Made by a program: the position numbers and the translations under genes. From CAVXHQ01 sp963761735 (GTDB lineage Bacteria; Pseudomonadota; Alphaproteobacteria; Rhodobacterales; Rhodobacteraceae), in contig CAVXHQ010000006.1 in NCBI GenBank assembly GCA_963761735.1, positions 1-64,000 on the forward strand: 64,000 bases of DNA, written 5' to 3'. The notes beneath the pieces are model-generated. The model worked only from the letters and a program-made list of their open reading frames with translations, was not told the DNA's origin and made no database searches. Below are positions 8,754 to 16,871 of the stretch, in pieces (positions within the stretch are counted from its first letter, which is position 1; each line of letters opens with the position of its first letter).

Positions 8754-9103
8754 TCGGTTTGCCTCGCCATCGCGAAGGACACCGAAATCGCCGCGTTGGC
8801 GATCACCGTCGGCTTGCCGTCCGGGCGCGGCACGTCGAGCCCGCCAAGGCGCACGCGGATGCGGGGTTGGCCGTAGGGAAACACCGCTTTCAGCGTCTCG
8901 ATGTCGACCGCATCCGGGTTTTGCACGCCGATGTCCGCGTCGATCAGCATGTCGGATTTATCGAACCCGAACAGCTCGGCCATGTTGATCGACGAATGCC
9001 ACAGCGCATCGGTCAGCGCGCGTGTCGCGGCCTGGGTATAATCCTGACGGCGCAGAGACGTGCCAAGGCCGTATTCCGTCAGCACGCGGGTGGGTTCGAT
9101 CAT
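8750..9103 (-). CDS. Lin0512-family protein, first of an overlapping pair
   Basis: A 117-residue protein matching the Lin0512 pattern: N-terminal TEYGLGTSLRRQDYT, the helix AATRALTDALW, and the C-terminal VIANAAISVSF. These proteins are small cytosolic alpha/beta proteins of unknown function that in some species occur as two adjacent paralogues, as here. GGAAACGTGC precedes the ATG at 9103. The gene lies just upstream of the second copy with a 4-bp ATGA overlap. Confidence 0.65.
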   Translation of the reverse strand: MIEPTRVLTEYGLGTSLRRQDYTQAATRALTDALWHSSINMAELFGFDKSDMLIDADIGVQNPDAVDIETLKAVFPYGQPRIRVRLGGLDVPRPDGKPTVIANAAISVSFAMARQTE

Positions 9104-9125
9104 GCACGTTTCCTTTTAGGTTACA

Positions 9126-10763
9126 CTACAACAGTTTGAGGTATTCCAGCAATGCGGTCTTGTGGGCCTCGGGCATGTCCGCGAAATCCTCTTCGTGACC
9201 GCCGGACGACAGCCCGAACGCGCCGGTATCCACCCGTGCGGGGATCGACCACGGCACGTAATCCCGCGGCGGATCGAGATCGATACCGACGCGTTCAAGA
9301 TCGAGCCTGTGGCCGCCCACGTCGAACGTCGCGGGACGTTCGTCAGGGTGCATCAGATGCCACAGCGTCGGCACGGAGCCATTGTGGAAATAGGGCGCCG
9401 ACGACCACAGGCCTTCCAGCGGCGGGGCGGTATAGGTGGCGACCGTGCGGGCGTTTATGTACTGGCCGAACAGGCTGTCGTTCACGGTTTGCGCAATCTG
9501 CGGCGTGAGCAGGCGGGCACGCTGGGGATCGGTGCCGATATCGCCTTCCCAGTTTGGAAAGGACGTCAGCTGCGGGTCCGTCGGGCTGTCGTCGTAGGTG
9601 CCGTGGCATGCAGCGCAGCCGGTGGCGTAGAGATCGCGTCCCGTTGCGGCCAGCCCCGCGTCGATCTCGCCGGGCCAGGGCTGCGCGGTATATTCGGCCA
9701 TCCAGGCGGTGATATCCATGCCGTCGTCGATGTTGCTTTCGGCCACCTCGACGCTGACACCCATCGACGGCACCGTGAAATAGGCGATGATGCCCGCCAA
9801 ACCGCGCCGGTGTTCCGGCGTGATGTCGCCCGCCCGAACGGGCACGCCGTGGTCGATGCCGGGGATCGCATAGGTGCCCGAATTCAACAGCTTGGTGCGC
9901 CACAGCCGCCCGCCAAGGTCGGGGACGGAGTTGAAGATGCTCTCGGTCAGCACGGTTCCCGGCGCGATCAGGCCAAGCCGGTTCCGCAGGCTGTCCAGCC
10001 CGTTCGTCGCCCCCGCAAGCGAGGCGCGAAACGGCAGCAGCCGCCCGTACTCCGAATCCCGCGCCGCAACCTCTGACCGCAGCGCGGGCAGCACCGCGTA
10101 GCGCAGCGTGAGACGCTCCGTGAGGCCGGTGTCGGGGTACATCGTCTGCATCACCTCGAACAACCGGTCGGTATCGTTGCCAAAATCGCGCACGGCGGTG
10201 AACAGCGTTTGCGTATACGCCTCGAGGTTGATGGAGCCGTTCGGCGTGCCGAGCCAGACGCGGCCCGGATCCGGCGCGCCGTCGGCGCCGTAGACCACCG
10301 AGGAATGGCAGGCCGCGCAGCCAATGTTGCCGATGGTCGCGGCAAGCGGTGGCCAGCGCGACTGCGCCAGTGCCACGTTCTGGCCCACGGGTGTGGCGAT
10401 GTCGGGGGCGGGCAGGCTGGCGGGCCAGTTGGCAAAGCTGTCGGGGCTGTGAAACCCGAACAGCCGGAACAGCGCGTTCACATCCACCGCGGCCGCCGCC
10501 GCCACGTCGCCCTGCGCCGACTGGAGGGCCATCGCGGCGGTCGTCAGTTTCCAGGGTGCGGCGCTGGTGCGCAGCGTGTCGCTGGTCAGCGCGTCCCAGT
10601 CACCGAAGGCGAAGGTGACGATGCCGCGATCGGGTGCCGTGGCCGCAGCGGCCATTCCGGCATCGTAGGCAGGCGACGTGCCCGCGAAATCGAACGCGCC
10701 GGGGCGCAGCAGGCTGACCGCGACGGCGACGAGAAGGGCGAGGGGCACGATCAGGCGGCGCAT
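9126..10763 (-). CDS. Di-haem c-type cytochrome, RoxA/cytochrome c peroxidase-like
   Basis: A 545-residue exported protein. An N-terminal hydrophobic segment (MRRLIVPLALLVAVAVSLL) acts as signal or anchor. Two haem c sites, CAACH in IGCAACHSSVV and CAACH in TGCAACHGTY, are present, and the C-terminal LWSSAPYFHNGSVPTLWHL block is typical of the RoxA/di-haem peroxidase superfamily. It is therefore a periplasmic electron-transfer or oxygenase-like enzyme; the substrate is unknown. ATG 10763 is preferred because it begins the signal segment. It lies downstream of znuA on the same strand but a possible terminator separates the two. Confidence 0.78.
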   Translation of the reverse strand: MRRLIVPLALLVAVAVSLLRPGAFDFAGTSPAYDAGMAAAATAPDRGIVTFAFGDWDALTSDTLRTSAAPWKLTTAAMALQSAQGDVAAAAAVDVNALFRLFGFHSPDSFANWPASLPAPDIATPVGQNVALAQSRWPPLAATIGNIGCAACHSSVVYGADGAPDPGRVWLGTPNGSINLEAYTQTLFTAVRDFGNDTDRLFEVMQTMYPDTGLTERLTLRYAVLPALRSEVAARDSEYGRLLPFRASLAGATNGLDSLRNRLGLIAPGTVLTESIFNSVPDLGGRLWRTKLLNSGTYAIPGIDHGVPVRAGDITPEHRRGLAGIIAYFTVPSMGVSVEVAESNIDDGMDITAWMAEYTAQPWPGEIDAGLAATGRDLYATGCAACHGTYDDSPTDPQLTSFPNWEGDIGTDPQRARLLTPQIAQTVNDSLFGQYINARTVATYTAPPLEGLWSSAPYFHNGSVPTLWHLMHPDERPATFDVGGHRLDLERVGIDLDPPRDYVPWSIPARVDTGAFGLSSGGHEEDFADMPEAHKTALLEYLKLL

Positions 10764-10861
10764 CGGCAGGATCCGGTTCGGGGTCCGGTCAGGACCGGGC
10801 CCGGCCACTGAGCCACGGCAGGGGCGGCGGAACAAGGCCCGGGGCCGGCCCTGTCATAAAA

Positions 10862-10878
10862 CGTGAACAACGTTCATG
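10862..10878 (-). terminator. Possible weak terminator after znuA
   Basis: On the minus strand, just past the znuA stop, TGAAC-GTT-GTTCA forms a 5-bp stem with a 3-base loop and is followed by CGTTTTA. The stem is short and not GC-rich, so this is only a candidate. Confidence 0.3.
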
Positions 10879-10887
10879 CGGTTTTCG

Positions 10888-11841
10888 CTACGCGAGGCAC
10901 TCCGCCAGGCCCCGCGCCATCTGGCGCATCATCTCGCCGTACAGGTCCGGACCGGGGGTCAGGAACACGGCGTCGGGGTCGACGGTGACGCTGCGCGCAT
11001 CGGTGCCCTCGCTCAGCAGGGCGGTAATGGCGGGCGCCGTCTCGGGATCCGCGAGGATGCAGGCGATATCGCCCGCGCGGACGTTGTCGCGCAATTCGGC
11101 CATGCGGGCGGGGCCGGGAGCGTTGGCGTCGGACAGGGCGATGGCCCCGGCGGCGGGCAGGGCAAAGCGGGTCTCGAAATACTGATAGGCATCGTGACTG
11201 ACGAGGTAGGCGTTACCGGCGGTCCGGGCCGGTTCGAGGATCGCCTCGATCTCGGCGGTCAGCGCGTCGAGCGCGGTCCGCTGTGCCGCCGCGTTGGCGC
11301 GGTAGAGAGCGGCGTTCTCGGGGTCGGCTCCGGCGAGGGCCTCGGCGATCGAAACGCTCCACACGGCGGCGACGGCGGGGTCGAGCCAGGCGTGTGGATC
11401 GACGGCTCCCGCCTGTTCCGTCGCCTCTTCGTCGGCATGTTCCTCGTCTTCGTGCCCCTCTTCCGCATGCCCGTGTTCTTCGGCAAAGCGTGGATCGTCG
11501 CGCAGCGGCAGCGCGGCCCATCCCGTCGTCCCGAGCAGCGCCAGTGTGGCCGCATCCGGCGCCAGCGCCGGTAGCGCCTCGGCAAGCCAAGGAACGAACG
11601 CCGGACCGGTCCAGATCACCAGATCCGCGTCCGTCAACCGTTGCGCATCCGAGGGCCGCAGGGCAAAATCGTGCGGCGACGTGCCGGGCGTGAGCAGCAT
11701 CTCTGGCGCACCGACCCCCGACATGACCTGCGCGGTGAGGGAATGCAGCGGAAAGGTGTCGACCACGACGCGCGGAACTTCTGCGGCGGCGGCCGTGCCA
11801 AGGAGAAGGATGATGGCGGCGGCGGAAACGGATCGGGGCAT
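10888..11841 (-). CDS. znuA: Zinc ABC transporter substrate-binding protein ZnuA
   Basis: A 317-residue periplasmic binding protein of cluster A-I. It has a signal peptide ending near AAAA at residue 20, a zinc ligand His at about 57 (TSPHDF), a His/Glu/Asp-rich acidic loop at about 121-139, and DPHAWLDP with a second ligand His at about 150. The charged loop is the ZnuA hallmark, thought to gather zinc. It captures periplasmic Zn(II) for ZnuBC. It is divergent from zur-znuC-znuB, with Zur-type palindromes between the two transcription units. Confidence 0.92.
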   Translation of the reverse strand: MPRSVSAAAIILLLGTAAAAEVPRVVVDTFPLHSLTAQVMSGVGAPEMLLTPGTSPHDFALRPSDAQRLTDADLVIWTGPAFVPWLAEALPALAPDAATLALLGTTGWAALPLRDDPRFAEEHGHAEEGHEDEEHADEEATEQAGAVDPHAWLDPAVAAVWSVSIAEALAGADPENAALYRANAAAQRTALDALTAEIEAILEPARTAGNAYLVSHDAYQYFETRFALPAAGAIALSDANAPGPARMAELRDNVRAGDIACILADPETAPAITALLSEGTDARSVTVDPDAVFLTPGPDLYGEMMRQMARGLAECLA

Positions 11842-11884
11842 CTGATGATCGCTCTTGCTCAGGGGGGTCGGATTTCGTATGGCA

Positions 11885-11927
11885 GATATGTTATAACATC
11901 ACAATACAGATGTTATAGTATAACATC
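11885..11927. promoter_or_regulatory. Two Zur-box candidates between znuA and zur
   Basis: Two AT-rich palindromes occupy the divergent intergenic region. One is ATGTTATAACAT at 11888-11899, perfect over 12 bp. The other is GATGTTATA-G-TATAACATC at 11909-11927, a perfect 9-1-9 palindrome. The second closely matches the reported alphaproteobacterial Zur consensus (GTTATA-N-TATAAC core). Both lie upstream of both znuA and zur, consistent with zinc-dependent repression of both units, including zur itself. Confidence 0.85.
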
Positions 11928-11940
11928 CAGGAGCCTGCCA

Positions 11941-12432
11941 ATGTCCGCCGCGCCACCGCCCGCCGCACACGACGCCTTTCACCGCCACGACCACGGGGCC
12001 TGCGTGGCCTCGGCCCTCGCGGCCGCCGATGCCGCCTGCATCGCGCGCGGGGTGCAGTTCACGCCCGTCCGGCGCCGCGCGCTCGAAATCCTGCTGGAGG
12101 CACATGCCGCCATGGGGGCCTACGACGTGCTGGCGCGGCTCGCGTCCGAGGGCTATGGCGCCAAACCGCCGCTGGCCTACCGCGCGCTGGCGTTCCTGAC
12201 CGACCAGGGCTTTGCCCATCGGATCGAGCGGCTGAACGCCTTCGTCGCCTGCGCGCGTCCCGGTGCGGCGCACGATCCGGCGTTCCTGATCTGTCGCGGT
12301 TGCGGCACGGTGGCCGAAATGCAGGCGCAGGGCGCGATGCAGGCGCCCGCCGCCGCCGCCGGTTTCGTCATCGAACAACGGGTCGTCGAGGCCGAGGGGC
12401 TGTGCGCGGCATGTCAGCAGACGCCATGCTGA
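11941..12432 (+). CDS. zur: Zinc uptake regulator Zur (Fur family)
   Basis: A 163-residue Fur-family repressor: winged-helix N-terminal half (FTPVRRRALEILLEAHAAMG, AYRALAFLTDQGF) and a metal-binding C-terminal half with CRGCG and CAACQQ. With Zn(II) bound it should repress zinc uptake. It is identified as Zur, not Fur or PerR, mainly by context: its 3' end overlaps znuC and znuA is divergent. AGGAG precedes ATG 11941; the frame remains open upstream into the operator region but no start there has a ribosome site. Confidence 0.9.
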   Translation: MSAAPPPAAHDAFHRHDHGACVASALAAADAACIARGVQFTPVRRRALEILLEAHAAMGAYDVLARLASEGYGAKPPLAYRALAFLTDQGFAHRIERLNAFVACARPGAAHDPAFLICRGCGTVAEMQAQGAMQAPAAAAGFVIEQRVVEAEGLCAACQQTPC

Positions 12433-13373
12433 GGGCCGCCGGTTCGCCGCATACCGTGGTGCCCGCAGGGGCGTCGCCCGCGCCGCTTCTGATCGAGGCG
12501 GTGGACGTCGATGTCGTGCAGGGCACCGCCCGCGTCCTGCACGGCGTGACGGTCGGCATTGCGCGCGGCGAGATCGTGACCGTGGTCGGCCCCAACGGCT
12601 CCGGCAAATCAACGTTGCTGCGCCTGCTGATCGGCGCGCTGAAGCCTGCGCGCGGAACGGTGCGCCGGGCCGCGAACCTGCGCATCGGCTATGTGCCGCA
12701 ACGGCTGCACGTCGGCACGACGCTGCCGATGACCGTGCGCCGGTTCCTCGATCTGCCGGTCCGGGTGGACGGCGCCGCAGCGGACGCGGCCCTTGACGCC
12801 GCGGGTGTGGCGGGGGGGGCGGACCGGCAGATGGCCGAACTGTCGGGCGGTCAGCTTCAACGGGTTTTGCTGGCGCGGGCCACGCTGGGCGCCCCCGATA
12901 TCCTGATGCTGGACGAGCCGACGCAGGGCCTCGATCAACCCGGATCGGCGGCGTTCTATCGCCAGATCGAGGCGGTGCGCGCGCGTCTTGGCTGTGCCGT
13001 CCTGATGGTCAGCCACGAATTGCATGTCGTGATGAGCGCGTCGGACCGGGTGATCTGTCTGAACGGGCACATCTGCTGCGAAGGCCGGCCCGACGTCGTG
13101 CGCGCGGCCCCGGCCTATCGCGAACTGTTCGGCACCGGCACCGGCGGCGCGCTGGCCCTGTACCGGCATGACCATGACCACCATCATCACGGTGATCGGC
13201 ATCCTCATGACGACCATGCGGGACATTCCCATGCGCAACCAACGGATCGTGGCCTCTCGCCGGGCCCGGCGAGAGACCGGGAGTCCTGCGGGCACGGTGC
13301 GCAGCCCATCGACGGCGAACGGTCCGCCGCCGTACCGCCCGTTGTCGACATGGCCGCGGGCGAGGACCGGTGA
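12411..13373 (+). CDS. znuC: Zinc ABC transporter ATP-binding protein ZnuC
   Basis: A 320-residue ATPase with Walker A GPNGSGKST (about 60-68), signature LSGGQ (about 144-148), Walker B ILMLDEP (about 164-170) and the H-loop VSHEL. It energises Zn(II) import with ZnuB. The C-terminus is extended by a histidine/aspartate-rich segment (about 252-274) and about 45 further residues, an addition common in alphaproteobacterial ZnuC that probably binds zinc. The start could be 12411 or the ATG at 12426; both lie inside the end of zur, so translation is coupled. Confidence 0.9.
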   Translation: MSADAMLRAAGSPHTVVPAGASPAPLLIEAVDVDVVQGTARVLHGVTVGIARGEIVTVVGPNGSGKSTLLRLLIGALKPARGTVRRAANLRIGYVPQRLHVGTTLPMTVRRFLDLPVRVDGAAADAALDAAGVAGGADRQMAELSGGQLQRVLLARATLGAPDILMLDEPTQGLDQPGSAAFYRQIEAVRARLGCAVLMVSHELHVVMSASDRVICLNGHICCEGRPDVVRAAPAYRELFGTGTGGALALYRHDHDHHHHGDRHPHDDHAGHSHAQPTDRGLSPGPARDRESCGHGAQPIDGERSAAVPPVVDMAAGEDR

Positions 13374-13421
13374 TGGCGCACGACAGTATCCTCGCACGGC
13401 GTGCTGACGCAAGATACCGGT

Positions 13422-14210
13422 ATGCTTGACGATTTTCTGGTGCGTGCCGCTCTTGCCGGTGTTGGTACGGCGGTGGCCGCCGGAATTCTGGGGCCATTCG
13501 TCGTCTGGCGCAGGATGGCTTACTTTGGCGATGCGGTGGCGCATTCGGCGATCCTCGGGGTGGCGATGGCGCTCGCGCTGTCGCTGCCGGTGGCGGGCGG
13601 CGTGCTCGCCGTGGCGCTGGCGATGGGGTTTGGCGTGTGGTTTCTGGGTGGGCGCGGCGTTGCGCAGGACACGATGCTCGGGGTCTTTGCCCATGTAACG
13701 CTCGCGGCGGGCCTTGTCGCGCTCGCCCTCATCCCCGGCGTCCGGATCGACGTCGAGACGATCCTGTTCGGCGATGTTGTGATCGTGGGGCGGGGCGATC
13801 TGGCGCTGATCTGGGGCGGCGCACTCGCGGTTGCGGCCATCGTCGCGTGGCGGTGGAATGCGATGCTAACGGCGACGCTGTCGCCCGATCTGGCCCACGC
13901 CGCAGGCATCGATCCGCGTCGCGAAGAGTTGTTGCAGACGCTGCTCCTTGCCGGGGTGGTGGCCGTGGCGATCAAGGTCGTCGGCGCGCTGCTGATCACC
14001 GCCCTGCTGATCGTTCCGGCCGCCGCAGCGCGGCATCTGGCCCGCACGCCAGAGGCGATGGTGATCTGGTCGGTGGTCATCGGCGCGGTCTCGGCGGTGA
14101 GCGGTCTTCAGGCCGCGCTCCTGTGGGACACGCCGGTCGGCCCCTCCGTCGTCTGCGCCGCAGGACTGGCCTTCTGTCTGGCGCGGGCGATGCGCGGACG
14201 TGTCGGATAG
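13422..14210 (+). CDS. znuB: Zinc ABC transporter permease ZnuB
   Basis: A 262-residue ABC-3 family permease with about seven hydrophobic segments. The N-terminus MLDDFLVRAALAG and the stretch FVVWRRMAYFGDAVAHSAIL are typical of ZnuB. It forms the membrane channel of the ZnuABC importer. ATG 13422 is preferred to the GTG at 13401 on family N-terminal length. It follows znuC by 48 bases and belongs to the zur-znuC-znuB operon. Confidence 0.9.
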   Translation: MLDDFLVRAALAGVGTAVAAGILGPFVVWRRMAYFGDAVAHSAILGVAMALALSLPVAGGVLAVALAMGFGVWFLGGRGVAQDTMLGVFAHVTLAAGLVALALIPGVRIDVETILFGDVVIVGRGDLALIWGGALAVAAIVAWRWNAMLTATLSPDLAHAAGIDPRREELLQTLLLAGVVAVAIKVVGALLITALLIVPAAAARHLARTPEAMVIWSVVIGAVSAVSGLQAALLWDTPVGPSVVCAAGLAFCLARAMRGRVG

Positions 14211-14339
14211 GCGAAAATTGTCTGCTCGGTTCGCGCGAAAAGGCGGATATCGGCCCTGAAATTACCCGGATCTTAACCTGAGTGGGTCATTTTCATCCGG
14301 TGAAGTACGCCGATATTCACCGATGACAGGATCGCCCCG

Positions 14340-14816
14340 ATGACCAGAGTCCGCGTCACCCTTGCCATGTTCTGCGCGATGTTTTTCGCCACGGTTGCCG
14401 CAGCGCAGTCCTGCGCCGTGCCGGGCAACGTCAACCAGCTTGCATCGGCGCTCGCTCAGGGTGTCAATCAGGCGCGGGTCGGCAATGGTGTCGCCGCCAT
14501 CGCCACCGATGCCCGCCTGATGGCCGCGGCACAGCAACAGGCCTGTCATGTCGCCCAAACCGGACGGATCGAACATCGCGGTGCGGGTGGTTCGACATCG
14601 AACGACAGGGTCCTGCAGGCGGGGTTTCGGACTTGCCTGACGGCAGAGAACCTTGCCTGGGGCTATCCGCAGCCGGGACGGATCGTCAGCGGCTGGCTGC
14701 AATCGCCCGGCCACCGAACCAACATGCTGCACCAGCGGGTGAGCGCTTTCGGCGTCGGTGTCGCGCAGGGCGCGCAGGGGCCGGTCTGGGTTCTGGTGCT
14801 CGCCCGCGCCTGCTAG
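14340..14816 (+). CDS. Secreted CAP-domain (SCP/PR1-like) protein
   Basis: A 158-residue exported protein: a signal peptide to about residue 22 (cleavage near VAAAQS), then a CAP domain with VNQARVGNGVAAI, the His-containing RIEHRG, LTAENLAWGY and GWLQSPGHRTNML. These motifs define the cysteine-rich secretory protein/allergen V5 fold found in bacterial exported proteins of unclear role. Four cysteines in the mature part could form disulfides. The last four bases overlap the end of dtd on the other strand. Confidence 0.82.
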   Translation: MTRVRVTLAMFCAMFFATVAAAQSCAVPGNVNQLASALAQGVNQARVGNGVAAIATDARLMAAAQQQACHVAQTGRIEHRGAGGSTSNDRVLQAGFRTCLTAENLAWGYPQPGRIVSGWLQSPGHRTNMLHQRVSAFGVGVAQGAQGPVWVLVLARAC

Positions 14817-15268
14817 GCGGCGTGGGTGCCCGGAACGTCCATCGATATCGTCACCGGTCCGTCGTTGACCAGCGACACCCGCATATCCGCCCCGAACCGT
14901 CCGGTTTCGCAGTTGATGCCCAACGTGCGCAGCGCGGACACGAACCTCTCATAGCCAACCGCACCCACATCCGGCGGCGCGGCGGCGGAAAATCCCGGTC
15001 GGTTTCCACGGCTTGTATCGGCGGCAAGAGTGAACTGGCTGACGATCAGGGCGCTGCCGCCACAATCGAGGATCGAGCGGTTCATCTTGCCCGCATCGTC
15101 GCGAAAAATCCGCAACCTGGCGATGCGCGCCGCCAGTCGCGTAGGCGCGTCCTCTGCATCGCCCGCCATCGAACATACCAATATCATCAGGCCCGGCCCG
15201 CACCGTCCCAAGACCACGCCATCCACCGCGACCGAAGCCTCGCTCACCCTTTGCAGAACCGCCCGCAC
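14813..15268 (-). CDS. dtd: D-aminoacyl-tRNA deacylase
   Basis: A 151-residue DTD enzyme. The two active-site motifs are intact: SQFTLAAD (about residues 77-84, family SQxTL) and NDGPVT near residue 134 (family NxGPVT). It hydrolyses D-amino acids mischarged on tRNA. It starts three bases after the stop of the zinc-ribbon gene on the same strand, so it may be the last gene of the long leftward cluster, although its function is unrelated. Confidence 0.93.
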   Translation of the reverse strand: MRAVLQRVSEASVAVDGVVLGRCGPGLMILVCSMAGDAEDAPTRLAARIARLRIFRDDAGKMNRSILDCGGSALIVSQFTLAADTSRGNRPGFSAAAPPDVGAVGYERFVSALRTLGINCETGRFGADMRVSLVNDGPVTISMDVPGTHAA

Positions 15269-15271
15269 GCC

Positions 15272-16411
15272 CTAGCTCTGGTTCAGATACATCAGCGTCC
15301 CGACGATGCCCGCCACGATCAGGCCACACAGGATCGCGAGTGCGATTTTCCATTTCGAATAGGGCCGTTCGCCCTGCACCTTGCCGGTGCGGGCATTCAC
15401 GACGAACCGGAACGTCCGCCCGCGATACTTATACGCGGCAAGCCAGACCGGCAGCAGGATATGCTTGAACGTGATGTCGTCATAGGCGGTGTTGACGCTG
15501 CCCACCCGCTGCTCGTCGCCGCCGATGTCGGCGCGCACGTCGCGCACGATCTGCGCATCCATGATCCGCTGCGCCTGCTCGTACCCCTCTGCCAGCTCGA
15601 CCTGATACCCTTCGGCGGCAAATCCGGCAAGAAATTCAGGCCGGTAGGGCGCAAGCTCGGACAGGTCCCAGGGGGCGAGCCGGTCGGTATATTCTTGCGG
15701 CAGCGAGTTTGACGCGAGGATCAGCACATCGTCGAAAAACCGCGCGACCCGGCCCGAGGTACTGGCCCACCGCGTGCGCCGCTCGCGCACCGTCTGCCGC
15801 TTGCCGTCGCGGGTGACGGTTCTGCTGACGTAATAATAGGTGCCGCGCGATCCGGTATAGCGCGACCGCGTATCGGTGTCGTAGGTCCAGTAGGGGACGT
15901 AGATCCCGGTCATCGCGCGGCCCTTGCGGGCGTAATCCTTCAGCCCGTTCGGCGCGAACCACAGCGCACCCAGCCAGTCGGTCATGTGGCCTCTTGCAGT
16001 CCGCTCGTCGATGCCGAACGGCAGGACGGCGGCGGGTTTGATGTGGCGGTGCGTGCCGGTGTCCATCACCAGCGGCGTGTCGCAGAACGGACAGGTCGCG
16101 GCCTGCACCGTTTCGCCAAAGGCGGTCTGCGCGCCGCAGTTCGGACAGGTGACGACGCGGGTTTCCTCGATCTCGGCGCCCGCCGCACCTTGCCGCAAGG
16201 CCGCGTGAAAATCGTTCTCGGCGGTCGCCTTTTCAAGCCCGTCGAGAGGGTCGATTTCTTCGGTATAGCCGCAATTGGGGCAGATCAGCTCCTTGCCGCC
16301 GGGCGCGAATTCCATCTGCGCGCCGCAGGCGGGGCAGGGAAAACGGTGCTCCTCGATCGGACCTGCTGGGTCCTGCCCGGTATCCCAGGGGTTTTCAGTG
16401 GCGTCCGACAT
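15272..16411 (-). CDS. Membrane-anchored double zinc-ribbon protein (TFIIB-type, YdjG-like)
   Basis: A 379-residue protein. The N-terminal fifth holds two zinc ribbons, CPACG/CPNCG and CPNCG/CPFCD. A central region with YVPYWTYDTDTRSRYTG and a two-strand RxR-rich segment follows, and the C-terminus ends in one transmembrane helix (KIALAILCGLIVAGIVGTLM). This arrangement resembles Bacillus YdjG, a TFIIB-type zinc-ribbon membrane protein in a PspA-family stress operon next to the SPFH protein YdjI. Here too an SPFH gene lies in the same cluster. It probably senses or tethers partners at the inner membrane. It is not a helicase or primosomal protein despite frequent automatic naming. Confidence 0.72.
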   Translation of the reverse strand: MSDATENPWDTGQDPAGPIEEHRFPCPACGAQMEFAPGGKELICPNCGYTEEIDPLDGLEKATAENDFHAALRQGAAGAEIEETRVVTCPNCGAQTAFGETVQAATCPFCDTPLVMDTGTHRHIKPAAVLPFGIDERTARGHMTDWLGALWFAPNGLKDYARKGRAMTGIYVPYWTYDTDTRSRYTGSRGTYYYVSRTVTRDGKRQTVRERRTRWASTSGRVARFFDDVLILASNSLPQEYTDRLAPWDLSELAPYRPEFLAGFAAEGYQVELAEGYEQAQRIMDAQIVRDVRADIGGDEQRVGSVNTAYDDITFKHILLPVWLAAYKYRGRTFRFVVNARTGKVQGERPYSKWKIALAILCGLIVAGIVGTLMYLNQS

Positions 16412-16427
16412 GGGCAAAAACCTGAAA

Positions 16428-16871
16428 TCAAAGGTACTTGTGGGTGAACCGCGGCAGGATCCGACGCAGCGCATTGTCGTACAACGCCGCGTGGCGCCAG
16501 ATATGAAAGATCGCGTGAAAGGCGGCCGCTGACAAGAGCACGAGCAGCGATATCCACGCAGGCCCCGGCGCAACGAGGCCAGAAAGCTCTGCCACGTTGA
16601 GCAGTGCCGAGAGCGCCACCAGCCCGTGCATCGCCCAGTGCATCGGTGCAAAGAACCGCCGCGCTGTCCCCTTCAGCTTCGGTCCCGGCGTCGCATGCAG
16701 CCCGTGCCACATCGTCAGGCCGAGCCAGAGCACCGCCAGCGCCACATAGGCCCAGCGGAGCCAAAGAGCCTGCGTACCGCCTTTGATCATCGCCAACAGC
16801 ACCAGCGCAATCGGCCAGTGCAGCGCGATGTTAGCACGACGCCGAACCCCGGGGGACAGGCCGCGTGTCAT
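16428..16871 (-). CDS. Small cytochrome b-like membrane protein (downstream copy)
   Basis: A 147-residue protein with four hydrophobic segments and paired histidines (ALHWPIAL, WHGLHATPGPKL, PMHWAMHGL, FHAIFHIWRH), the pattern of cytochrome b561-type or DUF4405-like di-haem b proteins. It ends in a stretch (DNALRRILPRFTHKYL) that matches the end of the upstream gene, so the two are tandem paralogues. Its ATG overlaps the TGA of that gene. Its role may be electron transfer at the inner membrane; the partner is unknown. Confidence 0.65.
   Translation of the reverse strand: MTRGLSPGVRRRANIALHWPIALVLLAMIKGGTQALWLRWAYVALAVLWLGLTMWHGLHATPGPKLKGTARRFFAPMHWAMHGLVALSALLNVAELSGLVAPGPAWISLLVLLSAAAFHAIFHIWRHAALYDNALRRILPRFTHKYL

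Noticed and set aside
15272..16651. Primosomal protein N' or helicase annotation for the zinc-ribbon gene
   Set aside because: No helicase motifs are present; the protein has two zinc ribbons and a C-terminal transmembrane helix, and the longer upstream start reads through an unrelated gene.
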